Source: an uncultured Jannaschia sp. (GTDB lineage Bacteria; Pseudomonadota; Alphaproteobacteria; Rhodobacterales; Rhodobacteraceae). From it: a stretch of 64,000 nucleotides of DNA. The notes beneath the pieces are model-generated. The model saw nothing but the letters and a program-made list of their open reading frames with translations. It had not been told where the DNA came from and did not search any database. Location of the stretch: NCBI RefSeq assembly GCF_947494025.1, contig NZ_CANLTQ010000008.1, positions 1 to 64,000 of the forward strand, given 5' to 3'. This document shows, in pieces, positions 1 to 7,552 of the stretch (positions are counted from its first letter, which is position 1; every line of letters begins with the position of its first letter). The translations under genes were made by a program, and so were the position numbers.

Positions 1-33
1 TCTTCTTCGTCATCGTCCATCTCCCCTTGGGGT

Positions 34-80
34 CAGAATGGACCGGCAACCTCATACACAGAAGATCGGACACTCTCCCC
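34..80 (+). repeat. IS256-family right-end-like terminal sequence, copy A
   Basis: This stretch shares the blocks GGACCGGC, ATACACAGAA and GACACTC, in the same order and orientation, with 452-500. The second stretch follows the stop of an IS256-type transposase, so both look like right ends of related elements. Copy A runs straight into an internal piece of transposase at 79. That suggests two related elements fused by deletion. The inverted-repeat assignment is inferred from family resemblance. Confidence 0.4.
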
Positions 81-438
81 GGACGCCGATGCCGCCCGCG
101 AAGCCCTGGAAGCTTTCGACGCCCAATGGGGCGGTCAGTACCCGTCCATCGCTCAGGCCTGGCGGCGGGCCTGGGAGGAGGTGATCCCGTTCTTCGCGTT
201 CAGCCCCGAGATCAGGCGCGTGATCTACACCACGAACGCCGTGGAAAGCCTGAACCGTGTGATCCGAAAGGCGATCAAGACCCGGGGCTCGTTCCCCTCC
301 GAGCAATCGGCCGAGAAGCTGATCTACCTCGCGATCCGCGCCCACGAGAACACGTCGCGGACGGTCAGAGGATGGCTGACAGCGGTCAACCAGTTCGCCA
401 TACTGTTCAAGGACCGCTTCTCCCCCGTCAGGGGCTGA
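79..438 (+). pseudogene. IS256-family (mutator type) transposase, C-terminal fragment
   Basis: The open frame from 79 encodes about 119 residues matching the C-terminal third of IS256/mutator transposases. The diagnostic piece reads IPFFAFSPEIRRVIYTTNAV, followed by ESLNRVIRKAIKTRG. It includes the conserved glutamate of the DDE triad (NAVESLNR) and the typical ending near DRFSP. About two thirds of the protein is missing, including both catalytic aspartates, so it is non-functional. The 5' boundary coincides with a right-end-like sequence (34-80), and a second such end follows the stop. This is debris from at least two IS256-like copies. The product is certain at family level; the exact IS is not identified. 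Confidence 0.8.
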
Positions 439-451
439 GAGCGGCCGCCAC

Positions 452-500
452 GTAACCGGACCGGCCGCCGGATACACAGAACTCCTGACACTCCCTCCCG
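452..500 (+). repeat. IS256-family right end, copy B
   Basis: It lies 13 nt after the transposase stop and ends in GACACTCCCTCCC. Its reverse complement begins GGGAGGGAGTGTC and continues into TTCTGTGTATCC, like IS256-family terminal repeats. The first 15 nt (GTAACCGGACCGGCC) also resemble, inverted, the sequence ending at 1904 beyond the IS66 pseudogene. Whether an IS66 end is superimposed here is unresolved. Confidence 0.45.
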
Positions 501-660
501 ACGAAGAGAAGGACAAGCCAAAGCGTCGGCAGCCGATCCCCGATCACATCCCCCGCCAGAAGATCGAACTCACCACCGTGGGCGACGACTGTGTCAAGTG
601 CGGCGATGCGTTGCGACGCCTGGGCGAGGATGTGACCGAAGAGCTGGAATACGTGCCGGG

Positions 661-697
661 CACTCGACCATTGTCCTTGGACCAATGGCGGACAAGG
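661..697 (-). repeat. Short double-hairpin insertion element, copy 1 (37 nt, diverged)
   Basis: Read on the minus strand it starts CCTTGTCCG, contains the arms CCATTGGTCC and GGACAATGG, and ends TCGAGTG. Deleting it joins codons into VPGLVVVNRIVRPRM, the sequence expected in IS66 TnpC, and links the frame before it to the frame after it. It is the most diverged copy. Confidence 0.6.
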
Positions 698-962
698 TCT
701 CGTCGTCGTGAACCGGATCGTACGGCCGCGCATGGCCTGTTCCGGCTGCGAGGCCTTCACCCAAGCCCCTCTGCCATCCCGCCCGATCGAGCGTGGCCGT
801 CCCGGGCCCGGTCTGCTGGCGCATGTCCTCGTCAACGAACGTGCCGACCATCTGCCACGCTACCGGCAGAGCCGGATCTTCGAGCGCGAGGGGCTCGACC
901 TCGACCGTTCGACGCTGGCGGACTGGGTCGGCAAGTCGACGGCGCTGCTGGAACCGCTCGCC

Positions 963-1002
963 CCCTCTCATTGATTGCTTTGCAATCAACTGCCGGGCAG
1001 TG
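963..1002 (+). repeat. Short double-hairpin insertion element, copy 2 (40 nt)
   Basis: It begins CCCTCTCA. The first hairpin is TTGATTGC-TTT-GCAATCAA (971-989) and the second is CTGCC-G-GGCAG (990-1000), ending GTG. It introduces a TGA and a frameshift into the IS66 transposase. Excision restores LLEPLA-DAIGRHVLAG. Confidence 0.8.
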
Positions 1003-1305
1003 GACGCCATCGGGCGGCATGTGCTGGCCGGACAGGCGATCTTCGCCGACGACACCCCTGTCCGGATGCTGGCGCCCGGCATCGGCAAGACGGCGACAGC
1101 GCGTCTCTGGGCCTATGGTCGGGACGAGAGGCTTTGAAGCGGTGCCGCACCGCCTGCCAACTGGCATCGGTTCTCACCCGACCGGCGGGGCGAGCATCCG
1201 AAGGATCATCTCGCAAGCTATCGGGGCCGGATGCACGCGGACGGCTATGCGAGGTTCGATGACCTCTACCGCTCGGGCGACATCCGCGAGCTCGCCTGCA
1301 TGGCC

Positions 1306-1347
1306 CCTCACGGCAGATTTGCGATGCAAATCGCCTGTCGGGCAATG
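1306..1347 (+). repeat. Short double-hairpin insertion element, copy 3 (42 nt, in frame)
   Basis: It begins CCTCACGG. The first hairpin is GATTTGC-GAT-GCAAATC (1316-1332), followed by GCCTGTCGGGC, ending AATG. At 42 nt it adds 14 codons in frame between CMA and HVRRKFVDV of the IS66 transposase, so the reading frame survives this insertion. Confidence 0.8.
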
Positions 1348-1904
1348 CATGTCCGGCGCAAGTTCGTCGACGTCCCCAGGGCCCAGGGGTCGGCGATCGC
1401 CGACAAGGCCATCCGGCGCATCGCACAGCCCTACGCGGTCGGGAAGGAGACGCGGGGTCCGCCACCGGACCGGCGCGTCGAGGTCCGGCAGGCGAAGGCG
1501 AGGCCGGTCTTCGACGATCTCGAGGCCTTGGCTGCACGTGCAACTGCCCAGCATCTCCGGCAAGTCGCCGCTGGCTGTGGCCAGCCGCTACGCCCTGACC
1601 CGCATGACGCGGCTCAGACCCTATCTCGACCACGACTTCCTGGAACTCGACAACAACACAGCCGAACGCGCCATGCGATCGGTGGCCGTCGGTTGGGAGA
1701 ACTACCTCTTCGTCGGCTCGCAGACCGGCGGCCGCGCCGCCGCCATCGCCTACACCCTGATCGAGACCGCCAAGCTGAATGGTGTGGACCCGCAGGGATG
1801 GCTTGCCGATACCCTCGCCCGCATCCCGGGTTACAAGATCACCCGCGTCGATGATCTTTTGCCGTGGAACAGGCCGAAGTAGCGCGGTCAGGCCGGACCG
1901 TTAC

Positions 1905-2266
1905 GATCCGGCTACATCGCCGCGGGTCATTCGTGTCGGGCGGCGGCGCGGGCGGCGTGCGCTAGGCGATCCGACCGGCGTCCGATCGCCGTGACCGGGA
2001 GGCGATCGCTGCGAAGCGACGGGGTCGCGCACCGGGAACCGCGGGCAAGCCCGCACCGCACATGGCGATCCCGGCCGGGATCGTTCGTGCGGCGCCGGAC
2101 ATTGCCCTGAAGGAACCTATCGGAACGTCTTCGGCGTCGCGGGATACATACCCGATTGAACGCAAGCCGCTTTGGGCCGTCAGGCCGACCCTCGATTTGC
2201 CACGCACGGAGGGCGCAAGACGTCCGTGATAGAACGCCCAGAGAATTCGCTCGAGCGCATGAAAAG
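1905..2266. other. Intergenic stretch without a recognisable gene
   Basis: No open frame here resembles a protein family. It contains several inverted repeats: GCGGG-CAAG-CCCGC at 2041-2054 and a perfect 18-nt palindrome CGATCCCGGCCGGGATCG at 2066-2083. Probably decayed mobile-element flank. Confidence 0.5.
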
Positions 2267-2290
2267 GGCCGCAAGCGGTTGCTTGCGGCC
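2267..2290 (-). terminator. Rho-independent terminator of the VPLPA-CTERM gene
   Basis: Ten-base arms GGCCGCAAGC and GCTTGCGGCC flank a 4-nt loop. On the minus strand the stem is followed by CTTTTC. It sits 50 nt past the stop of the minus-strand gene at 2340-3062. Confidence 0.8.
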
Positions 2291-2339
2291 ACGGTGTTCT
2301 GGTTCGACCAACCTGGCGGTCGAGCCGTAAACCTGACGA

Positions 2340-3062
2340 TCAGGCCTTCTTGCGACGCAGAGCGGCGAGGCCGCCCATTCCTCCAAGCAGCAGCAGGCTG
2401 GTTGCCGGCAGCGGGATGACGTTCGGCGTATCGCCGGCGTTCAACGTGATCGCGTCGATCTGACCGTCGATGTTGTCCTGCAGCCCGGTCGTATCGACGA
2501 CGAATTGCAGCGCATAGACGTTGCTGAAGTCGAAATCGTCATAATCCTCATCGGTGCTGAACTGCGTGAGGAACAGGTTCGGGCTGAACGATCCGCTTGC
2601 GACGTTCTCCATATAGGTAACCACGGACCCTGCGCTGTCGGTCAGGTTTGCCGTGATGTTCACATTGCTGTTGTTGTCGAAGGACGCGCCTTCAAAGCTG
2701 AAGAACGGGTCGGTCCCGATCAGCAGGCTCGTCATCAGGCCTTCGCCGTTCGCGTCATAGGTCAGCGTGCCGGAGCCGGTCGAGTTCCGGGTATTCGAGA
2801 AGGTCAGGATGCCGTCGAACGAGTCGAAGGTCGTGGCATCGGTCGGACGATTGCTCGTCGAATTGTCCGCCGTCATCGTGCGGAATCCACCGATGGCGTC
2901 GGGTGCCGCGACGGTCGATGTGTTGACGCTGTCCGCGCTCGGGACGTCGCTGACGACCTGATCAGTGTCGAACTGGTCGATCGTGACGGTCGCAGCGAAC
3001 GCGCCTGCAGTCGACATCAACAGCGCAGCAGCGGCGGTAAGGCCGATATACTTCGTGTTCAT
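2340..3062 (-). CDS. VPLPA-CTERM (PEP-CTERM-type) sorting-domain surface protein
   Basis: The 240-residue product has a cleavable signal peptide (ending about AFAA at residue 25) and a body rich in Asp, Thr, Asn and Ser with few charged basic residues. The C-terminal sorting signal reads VIPLPATSLLLLGGMGGLAA followed by LRRKKA: a PLPA motif, a hydrophobic helix and a basic tail. In known systems this tripartite tail is recognised by an exosortase that removes it and anchors or releases the protein, often with exopolysaccharide. No exosortase lies in this window, so it must be encoded elsewhere. ATG at 3062 is chosen over a TTG at 3077 because GAGGAG precedes it at proper spacing. The gene is monocistronic with its own terminator, and its lower GC and position between IS scraps fit an accessory gene. 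The role of the body is unknown. Confidence 0.85.
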   Translation of the reverse strand: MNTKYIGLTAAAALLMSTAGAFAATVTIDQFDTDQVVSDVPSADSVNTSTVAAPDAIGGFRTMTADNSTSNRPTDATTFDSFDGILTFSNTRNSTGSGTLTYDANGEGLMTSLLIGTDPFFSFEGASFDNNSNVNITANLTDSAGSVVTYMENVASGSFSPNLFLTQFSTDEDYDDFDFSNVYALQFVVDTTGLQDNIDGQIDAITLNAGDTPNVIPLPATSLLLLGGMGGLAALRRKKA

Positions 3063-3317
3063 ATTTGCTCTCCTCAAGAAGCGAAATTACTTCCCGTTAA
3101 CCTATCGCCGATGTGATACCTTGTCACCCGTAATCTTTTCTGGCTGCGAGAGAACCTGTAGCCTGATCCTGTTCGACGGTTGAATTGTGATGTTAGGCTT
3201 CTGAATCCATAAGAATAAAGCATCAGATCGTAGGTCTGGCACATAGCCTGCGCAGCCAGAGGTGGCTTGGTTTGTCTGAACAGCTTCCGGGCTTCGCTAA
3301 GTGGATCTCCGCGGTGG
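3063..3317. other. Intergenic region with promoter of the minus-strand surface gene and IS3 end
   Basis: Composition is markedly more AT-rich than the surroundings (for example AAGAATAAAGCATCAG near 3212), as expected of a promoter region for the minus-strand VPLPA-CTERM gene. The part near 3270-3300 (TGTCTGAACAGCTTCCGGG) lies just outside the IS3 pseudogene and probably includes its right end. Confidence 0.35.
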
Positions 3318-3791
3318 TTATGCCGCCGCCGGGATTGGCGATGGCTGGCTGAGATAGGCGCTGTCAGGCGTCAGCCTGCCGAGCAACGAATGGGGCCGTA
3401 TGCTGTTGTAGAAGCCGGGATAGCGGCCGACGCTCGGGCTTCGGAGATGCTGGCATAGGCCCGCAGATAGACATCCTCGTATTTGATTGTCCGCCAGAGC
3501 CGCTCGACGAAGACGTTGTCGCGCCGGGCGCCTTTGCCGTCCATGCTGATGGCGACCTTGGCATCCTTCAGACCCTGCGTGAAGTCGACGCTGGTGAACT
3601 ACGAGCCTTGGTCGGTGTTGAAGATTTCCGGCCTGGCCTGGCGTCAGAGCGCCTTCTCCAAGGTCTCGATGCGAGACAGTCGGCGGATAGCGTGATCGAC
3701 AGCCGCCAACTCAGGACCTTGCGGCTGAACCAGTCGACGACGGCGGCAAGATAGACGAAGCCCCGGGGCCATGGGGATGTAGGTGATGTCC

Positions 3792-3829
3792 CCTTGCGGT
3801 GATTGCATGAGATCACCTTACGGGCAGTG
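3792..3829 (+). repeat. Short double-hairpin insertion element, copy 4 (38 nt)
   Basis: It begins CCTTGCGG, with arms GGTGAT (3798-3803) and ATCACC (3812-3817), and ends ACGGGCAGTG. It lies inside the minus-strand IS3 orfB in opposite orientation. Deleting it restores VWAMDITYIP, the conserved first catalytic-aspartate region of IS3 transposases. Confidence 0.75.
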
Positions 3830-3958
3830 ATCGCCCAGACTCGGTTGGGCCGGGTCACGGCCAAGGCCCCTCAGCAGATAGGGAAAGGACTTGTGCCCCG
3901 GCGCCGGTTTCGACGTCCTCGGACGGCGGTAGATCGCCGCGACCTCCATCCGCTTCAT

Positions 3959-3999
3959 CCACTGCCCGGCAGTGCATTGCGCAGCAATGTCACGAAAGG
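3959..3999 (-). repeat. Short double-hairpin insertion element, copy 5 (41 nt)
   Basis: Read on the minus strand it starts CCTTTCGTGA, with hairpins CATTGC-TGC-GCAATG and CACTGCC-G-GGCAGTG, the best-formed copy. Deleting it joins GRCHVTTL to MKRMEVAAIYRRPR in the IS3 transposase without loss of a base. Confidence 0.8.
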
Positions 4000-4531
4000 G
4001 AGCGTCGTCACGTGGCACCGGCCGACCTCGTGGCCCTCGTCGTTCAGCAGGCCTGTCGCACGAGACTGAGCCTATGGTTCCGGTCGATCATCGCTTTAAG
4101 CTCGGCAGGAGACCTGCCCTCCCGAGCGCGACGGACATCGGAGCAGGGACCGTGGTTCCAGCAGGGCCGCGTAAGCCCTGCGGAGCATCGTTCTCCAGCG
4201 TCAGCTCGCCGATCTTCGCATGCAACGTCTTCACTTCGACAACCGGAGTGCCTTCGGCGGCAGGCGCGATCCCGAACACCCCTGAGGCCCCCTCGAGCAG
4301 CTGCGAGCGCCATTGCGTGATCTGGTTGGGATGACATCGAACCGTTCGGCCAGCTCAGCCAGAGTTCGCTCTCCCTTGATGGCTGCAAGCGCCACCTTCG
4401 CCTTGAGAGCCGAACTGCGGTTCCGGCGCGGTCGTCTCGTCATGGTCTCGCATCGCTCATCCGCATCATGCCGATGTCGCGCGGATCATCCACTCATAGC
4501 CCATGTTCAGATTTCTCGAGCCGGCTCTCCG

Positions 4532-4921
4532 CTGCAGACGCTGATCGAATGGGACAACGACGTAACCGCCGTCGGCGACGTGGCCCAACGCTTCTCGATG
4601 TATCGCAACGAGGCGCATCATTCCCGGACCAAAGTGCTCAGAGACCGTTTCCCCGTCGTGCGCCGTCTGGTCGGCACGACATTCTTCGTGGCAGCCGCGC
4701 ACGAGTTCGTCCGCGTGAGTTCACCGACATTCCCGATCCTCGCAAAATATGGCGTAACCTGCCCGGAACACATTGCCGGGTTCGCATCTGCCAGCGGGCT
4801 TCCCTATCTCGCGGGCGCGGCATGGCTTTTGTGGATGCGCGGTTGCGCCTACCATGCCGCCGACGCAGAGGCCCTCACGCCGGGGCAGAACTGCCAACGG
4901 CATATACAGCACGGCGCGTAG
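4532..4921 (+). pseudogene. HvfC/BufC-like (DUF2063) protein remnant
   Basis: The frame from 4532 encodes RFSMYRNEAHH, then RFPVVRRLVGTTFFVAAAHE, PTFPILAKYG and SGLPYLAGAAWLLWMRGCAYHAADAEALTP. This follows the N-terminal domain of the DUF2063/HvfC family (RFAVYRNN, FPVVRRLVG, SLPYL-D-A-LE, AYHA-DA). These proteins pair with a DUF692 (HvfB/BufB) enzyme in modifying small metal-related peptides. No start codon belongs to it: the upstream part of the frame is IS DNA. The C-terminal half is lost after ALTP. No hvfB or precursor peptide gene survives nearby. Identification is by recalled family pattern and is moderately secure. Confidence 0.55.
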
Positions 4922-5287
4922 CGTCGCTCACATCGGTGGGGTGACCGGGGCGAGACCGCCGAACACCAGAACCATCGCCGAATTCGCCTCCCGGTTGGAT
5001 AGGAACAGACAAGGATGTCGTGTGCTGCATCGCAGTCCATCGGCCCAAGGACGTGATTTTCGCCGTGACGGCGAGTATCTCGGTCGACGGCGCGCCGACG
5101 ATCCGATCCTGCCGGGAAGCGATCAGCAGCGACTGGCGATCCTGCTGCTGGTCGATGGGATTGTGCCTTCGCCGCGATCGACCTTCCGGCCGATCAGTAT
5201 CGGGGCCGAGGATGTTCTGCATGTGCCGCTGGAGACCGGCCGCCGGGTACGCGTCGACCTGTGGGGACACGACCGGCGGGTCGCCCG
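4922..5287. other. Intergenic stretch, no supported gene
   Basis: Open frames exist on both strands but none has recognisable domains or a ribosome-binding site. It may hold the eroded 3' half of the HvfC remnant. It separates IS debris from the YeeE operon. Confidence 0.4.
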
Positions 5288-5461
5288 CTAATTTGCAGTC
5301 GGCAGGGAGGCGCAATGGGCGCCCGCCGCCACCGCCCCCGATCCGAGCGCGAGGAACGCCGGCTGCGCGTAAGGATCGAGCGGTTCCGAGGCCGCGAGGT
5401 CGAAGGCCAGAAGCCCCACGACCAGCAGCGCGACGATGGAGGCGGTGAGTTTGCGGGTCAT
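5288..5461 (-). CDS. Small membrane protein (57 aa) coupled to the YeeE transporter
   Basis: The frame starts ATG at 5461, 3 nt after the transporter stop, and ends TAG at 5288. The product begins MTRKLTASIVALLVVGLLAF and has one or two hydrophobic segments (residues 7-20 and about 38-49) with a single Cys near the end. I do not recognise a family. Tight spacing behind the transporter suggests translational coupling and a role in the same uptake system. It could be an accessory subunit or simply a small inner-membrane protein. Confidence 0.6.
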   Translation of the reverse strand: MTRKLTASIVALLVVGLLAFDLAASEPLDPYAQPAFLALGSGAVAAGAHCASLPTAN

Positions 5462-5464
5462 CGG

Positions 5465-6592
5465 TCAGCCTCCCAGTCCGAGTCTCGGGCGTAGCTTCAC
5501 ACCGATGACCGATCCCGCAAAGGCCGCAGCGAACCATACCCAGCCATGCAACGACCCGGTCGAGATACCCGAAAAGAACGCGCCGACGTTGCAGCCGAAC
5601 GCGATCCGCGAGGAATAGCCGAGCGCCAGCCCCGCCACGATGGCCGAAATCCACGCCTTCGTCGGGTAGCTCGGCAGCTTCTGTCCGAAGCCTCCGCGCC
5701 ATGCCGTCACAAGGAACGCGCCACCAATGATTCCGAGATTGGTCAGCGAGGTTACGTCGGTCAGCAGGCTCTCGGCAATGCGGTCCTGGTTGGCGGGCAG
5801 GCTCCAGAAGGCCGACGCCTCGGTCGGGAACCCGAGACTGGTCGCGCCCTTGGCGACCCAGAGGCCCAGGCCATAGACCACGCCCCAAGGCTGTCCGGCC
5901 ACGATCAGGTTCAGGATGGCCAGCGCGGCGATCACGACCGAGGCGACGACGTAGCGGCGCTGGATGCGGCGATGCTCGGCCGGTGCGAGCCTCAGCACCA
6001 GCACGGCCACCGCGGCCAATCCCGCCAACGTCACGAGAAGCCCCCCGGTCCCGTCGAGCGCGATGACCGGAAGCGCCCCGAGATCCGTCCACCAGATCAG
6101 GTTGAATGCGCCGAGGAACGAGCCAATCGCGAAGAACGGCAGAGAGATCAGCCCGATCGGATTGCCGCTGCCGGAGTTGACCAGCGTGCCCGACCCGCAG
6201 CCCAAAACAAGCTGCATGGCCAGCCCGAAGACGAAGGCGCCGCCGATCATGGCGAAGCCGACCGGGGCATGCGCGCCGACAAGCTCTTCGCCGTGACTGG
6301 CCAGGAGCGGGAACGCGACGAGCGCGACCAGGCCGATGGACAGGAGGTGGCCCAGAAGCCCGTCCGGATTGCGATCCACGATCATCCGGCGCCACGGACC
6401 GGCAAATCCGAAGCGGAACCCTTCGAGCGTCATCCCGAAGCCCAGCCCGATCAGGATCAGCGCGCCGTAGCGCGCGCCGGCGAGCGCCGCGACGGCCAAC
6501 GCGACCGCCAGCGCCGCCCCGATGAGGGCGGCGCGGGTCAGGGTCGATGCGCCATCGGTGGACGTGGGCAACGCGGCTTCGATATTGGACAT
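5465..6592 (-). CDS. YeeE/YedE (TsuA-like) thiosulfate-type transporter
   Basis: The 375-residue polytopic inner-membrane protein has about nine to ten hydrophobic segments. It has the two hallmark repeats of the YeeE/YedE family: QLVLGCGSGTLVNSG (Cys132) and RIAFGCNVGAFFSGISTGSL near residue 330. In TsuA, conserved cysteines in such repeats carry thiosulfate through the membrane. The ATG at 6592 follows GGGGAGAG. It lies 24 nt downstream of a periplasmic rhodanese and just ahead of a small membrane protein, a context consistent with uptake or trafficking of a sulfane-sulfur compound. The exact substrate (thiosulfate versus another sulfur species) is inferred. Length and motifs are normal for the family. 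Confidence 0.85.
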   Translation of the reverse strand: MSNIEAALPTSTDGASTLTRAALIGAALAVALAVAALAGARYGALILIGLGFGMTLEGFRFGFAGPWRRMIVDRNPDGLLGHLLSIGLVALVAFPLLASHGEELVGAHAPVGFAMIGGAFVFGLAMQLVLGCGSGTLVNSGSGNPIGLISLPFFAIGSFLGAFNLIWWTDLGALPVIALDGTGGLLVTLAGLAAVAVLVLRLAPAEHRRIQRRYVVASVVIAALAILNLIVAGQPWGVVYGLGLWVAKGATSLGFPTEASAFWSLPANQDRIAESLLTDVTSLTNLGIIGGAFLVTAWRGGFGQKLPSYPTKAWISAIVAGLALGYSSRIAFGCNVGAFFSGISTGSLHGWVWFAAAFAGSVIGVKLRPRLGLGG

Positions 6593-6616
6593 GGTCTCTC
6601 CCCTTCGGGGTGTTCC

Positions 6617-7552
6617 TTAGAAGGCCGAGGTGATCTTGTTCCACATCACGCGCAGCGGACCGGGAACGTTGGCCATCTCATAGCCGGCATTCGACCAGCC
6701 GACCATGGACTCGGGGTAAAGCTTCACGTTCTCGATCCCGGCAAGCTCGGACAGCGCAAACCAGTTGGTCGCCGCCCAATGTCCGGTGTTGCAGAACGAG
6801 ATGATCGCCTCGGCGTCGGTGAAGTCCTGTTCGATCGCGATGTCGCGCGCAGCGTCGGCATCGACGATGGCCGGTCCATCCGAGAACCAGCCGGCATGCT
6901 CGAAATACTGCGACTGCGGCAGGGTGCCGGGCTTTGCAGCCGCCGGATGGGATTGCCTGCCCTCCCAAAAGCTCTCGGAGCGTGCGTCAAGCAACAGGGC
7001 CTCGTCTTCCCCCCCGATCGCCTGCTGCACGTCATCGACCGTCGCCGTCCACCGGTCGTTCCAGGTGACTTCGATGTCAGATGCTTCGACCTCGGTCGAT
7101 GCGTTGGAAAGTTCGTAGCCCGCTTCGATCCAGGCGTTGACGCCGCCGTTCAGGATCGAGAGATCCTCGAAGCCCGAGGACTTCAGGGTCCAGTATACGC
7201 GGGCGGCGGCGCCGAAATCGGTCACGTCGCTGCCCTGGTAGGTGATGACGACATGGTCGGCGGTTTCAAGACCAAGCTCGCGATAGGTCTGCTCCAACGC
7301 GTCGGGAGCAACGATCGCACCGGGATTCTCAGCGGGACCGCGAAACAGCTGGTAGGGCGCCGATGCGGCGCCGGGAACGTGGCCTCTGCCAAAACCGTCG
7401 TTTTCGGCGCTGCGGATGTCGATGACCCGGACCTCGTCGAGGGCGGCCTCGAGATCGGCGGGCGCGACAAGCGGCGCCAAATCGGCCGCCGACGCGGCAG
7501 AGGCGGCAAGGGCGAACGCGCCGATAAGCGCAGTTTGTGGCAGCGTGAGCAT
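6617..7552 (-). CDS. Periplasmic tandem-rhodanese sulfurtransferase
   Basis: The 311-residue protein has a signal peptide (cleavage about ASAA at residue 23) and two rhodanese domains, roughly 30-150 and 170-305. The N-terminal domain carries VRVIDIRS but has ITYQGSDV where the active-site loop would be, so it lacks the cysteine. The C-terminal domain has the active-site loop SFCNTGHWAATNW with Cys254. This is the usual layout of thiosulfate/3-mercaptopyruvate sulfurtransferases, which move sulfane sulfur from a donor to an acceptor thiol. The start at 7552 is chosen because GGAGA precedes it and the signal peptide begins there; an upstream in-frame ATG at 7570 is less likely. It is first in an operon with the YeeE transporter, suggesting it prepares or accepts the transported sulfur compound. 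Confidence 0.85.
   Translation of the reverse strand: MLTLPQTALIGAFALAASAASAADLAPLVAPADLEAALDEVRVIDIRSAENDGFGRGHVPGAASAPYQLFRGPAENPGAIVAPDALEQTYRELGLETADHVVITYQGSDVTDFGAAARVYWTLKSSGFEDLSILNGGVNAWIEAGYELSNASTEVEASDIEVTWNDRWTATVDDVQQAIGGEDEALLLDARSESFWEGRQSHPAAAKPGTLPQSQYFEHAGWFSDGPAIVDADAARDIAIEQDFTDAEAIISFCNTGHWAATNWFALSELAGIENVKLYPESMVGWSNAGYEMANVPGPLRVMWNKITSAF

Larger units (their letters stand above)
503..1882 (+). pseudogene. tnpC: IS66-family transposase TnpC, multiply disrupted
   Basis: Three reading frames together spell one IS66 TnpC. It runs from the zinc-finger-like region (CVKCGDALRRLG, CSGCEAF) through FADDTPVRMLAPG, HADGYARFDDLYR and HVRRKFVDV to the C-terminal NNTAERAMRSVAVG and WENYLFVGSQTGG. 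The first ~100 residues are missing at the IS256 junction near 500. Lesions visible: short palindromic insertions at 661-697, 963-1002 and 1306-1347; a Trp codon changed to TGA near 1133; and one extra T near 1531. Removing the insertions rejoins the frames exactly. No tnpA or tnpB is present. A possible right inverted repeat (GTAACGGTCCGGCCTGAC on the minus strand) ends at 1904, but no matching target duplication was seen. Confidence 0.9.
3318..4443 (-). pseudogene. IS3-family transposase (orfA plus orfB), degenerate
   Basis: On the minus strand orfA starts MTRRPRRNRSSALKAKVALA and ERTLAELAERFDV. It loses one C near 4333, continues as GTPVVEVKTLHAKIGELTLEND, then carries an unexplained insertion of about 40 nt around 4134-4187. 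orfB starts MIDRNHRLSLVRQA and lacks about 35 codons. It resumes at LLNDEGHEVGRCHVTTL and MKRMEVAAIYRRPR, then shows VTRPNRVWA, RGFVYLAAVVDWFSRKVLSW, FNTDQGS and MDGKGA, and ends PAAA-stop at 3318. Further lesions are C-to-T stops (for example in QGSQFT) and two palindromic insertions (3792-3829, 3959-3999). Non-functional. Confidence 0.88.

Noticed and set aside
444..1912. Complete IS66 element with target duplication
   Set aside because: The sequences flanking the possible ends (444-451 and 1905-1912) do not match, and tnpA, tnpB and the start of tnpC are missing.
4134..4187. Possible sixth palindromic element inside the IS3 orfA end
   Set aside because: Extra sequence with a GCAGGGC/GCCCTGC hairpin (4161-4181) is present. 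However, it lacks the CCT start and GGCAGTG end, and removing it does not cleanly restore the expected protein.
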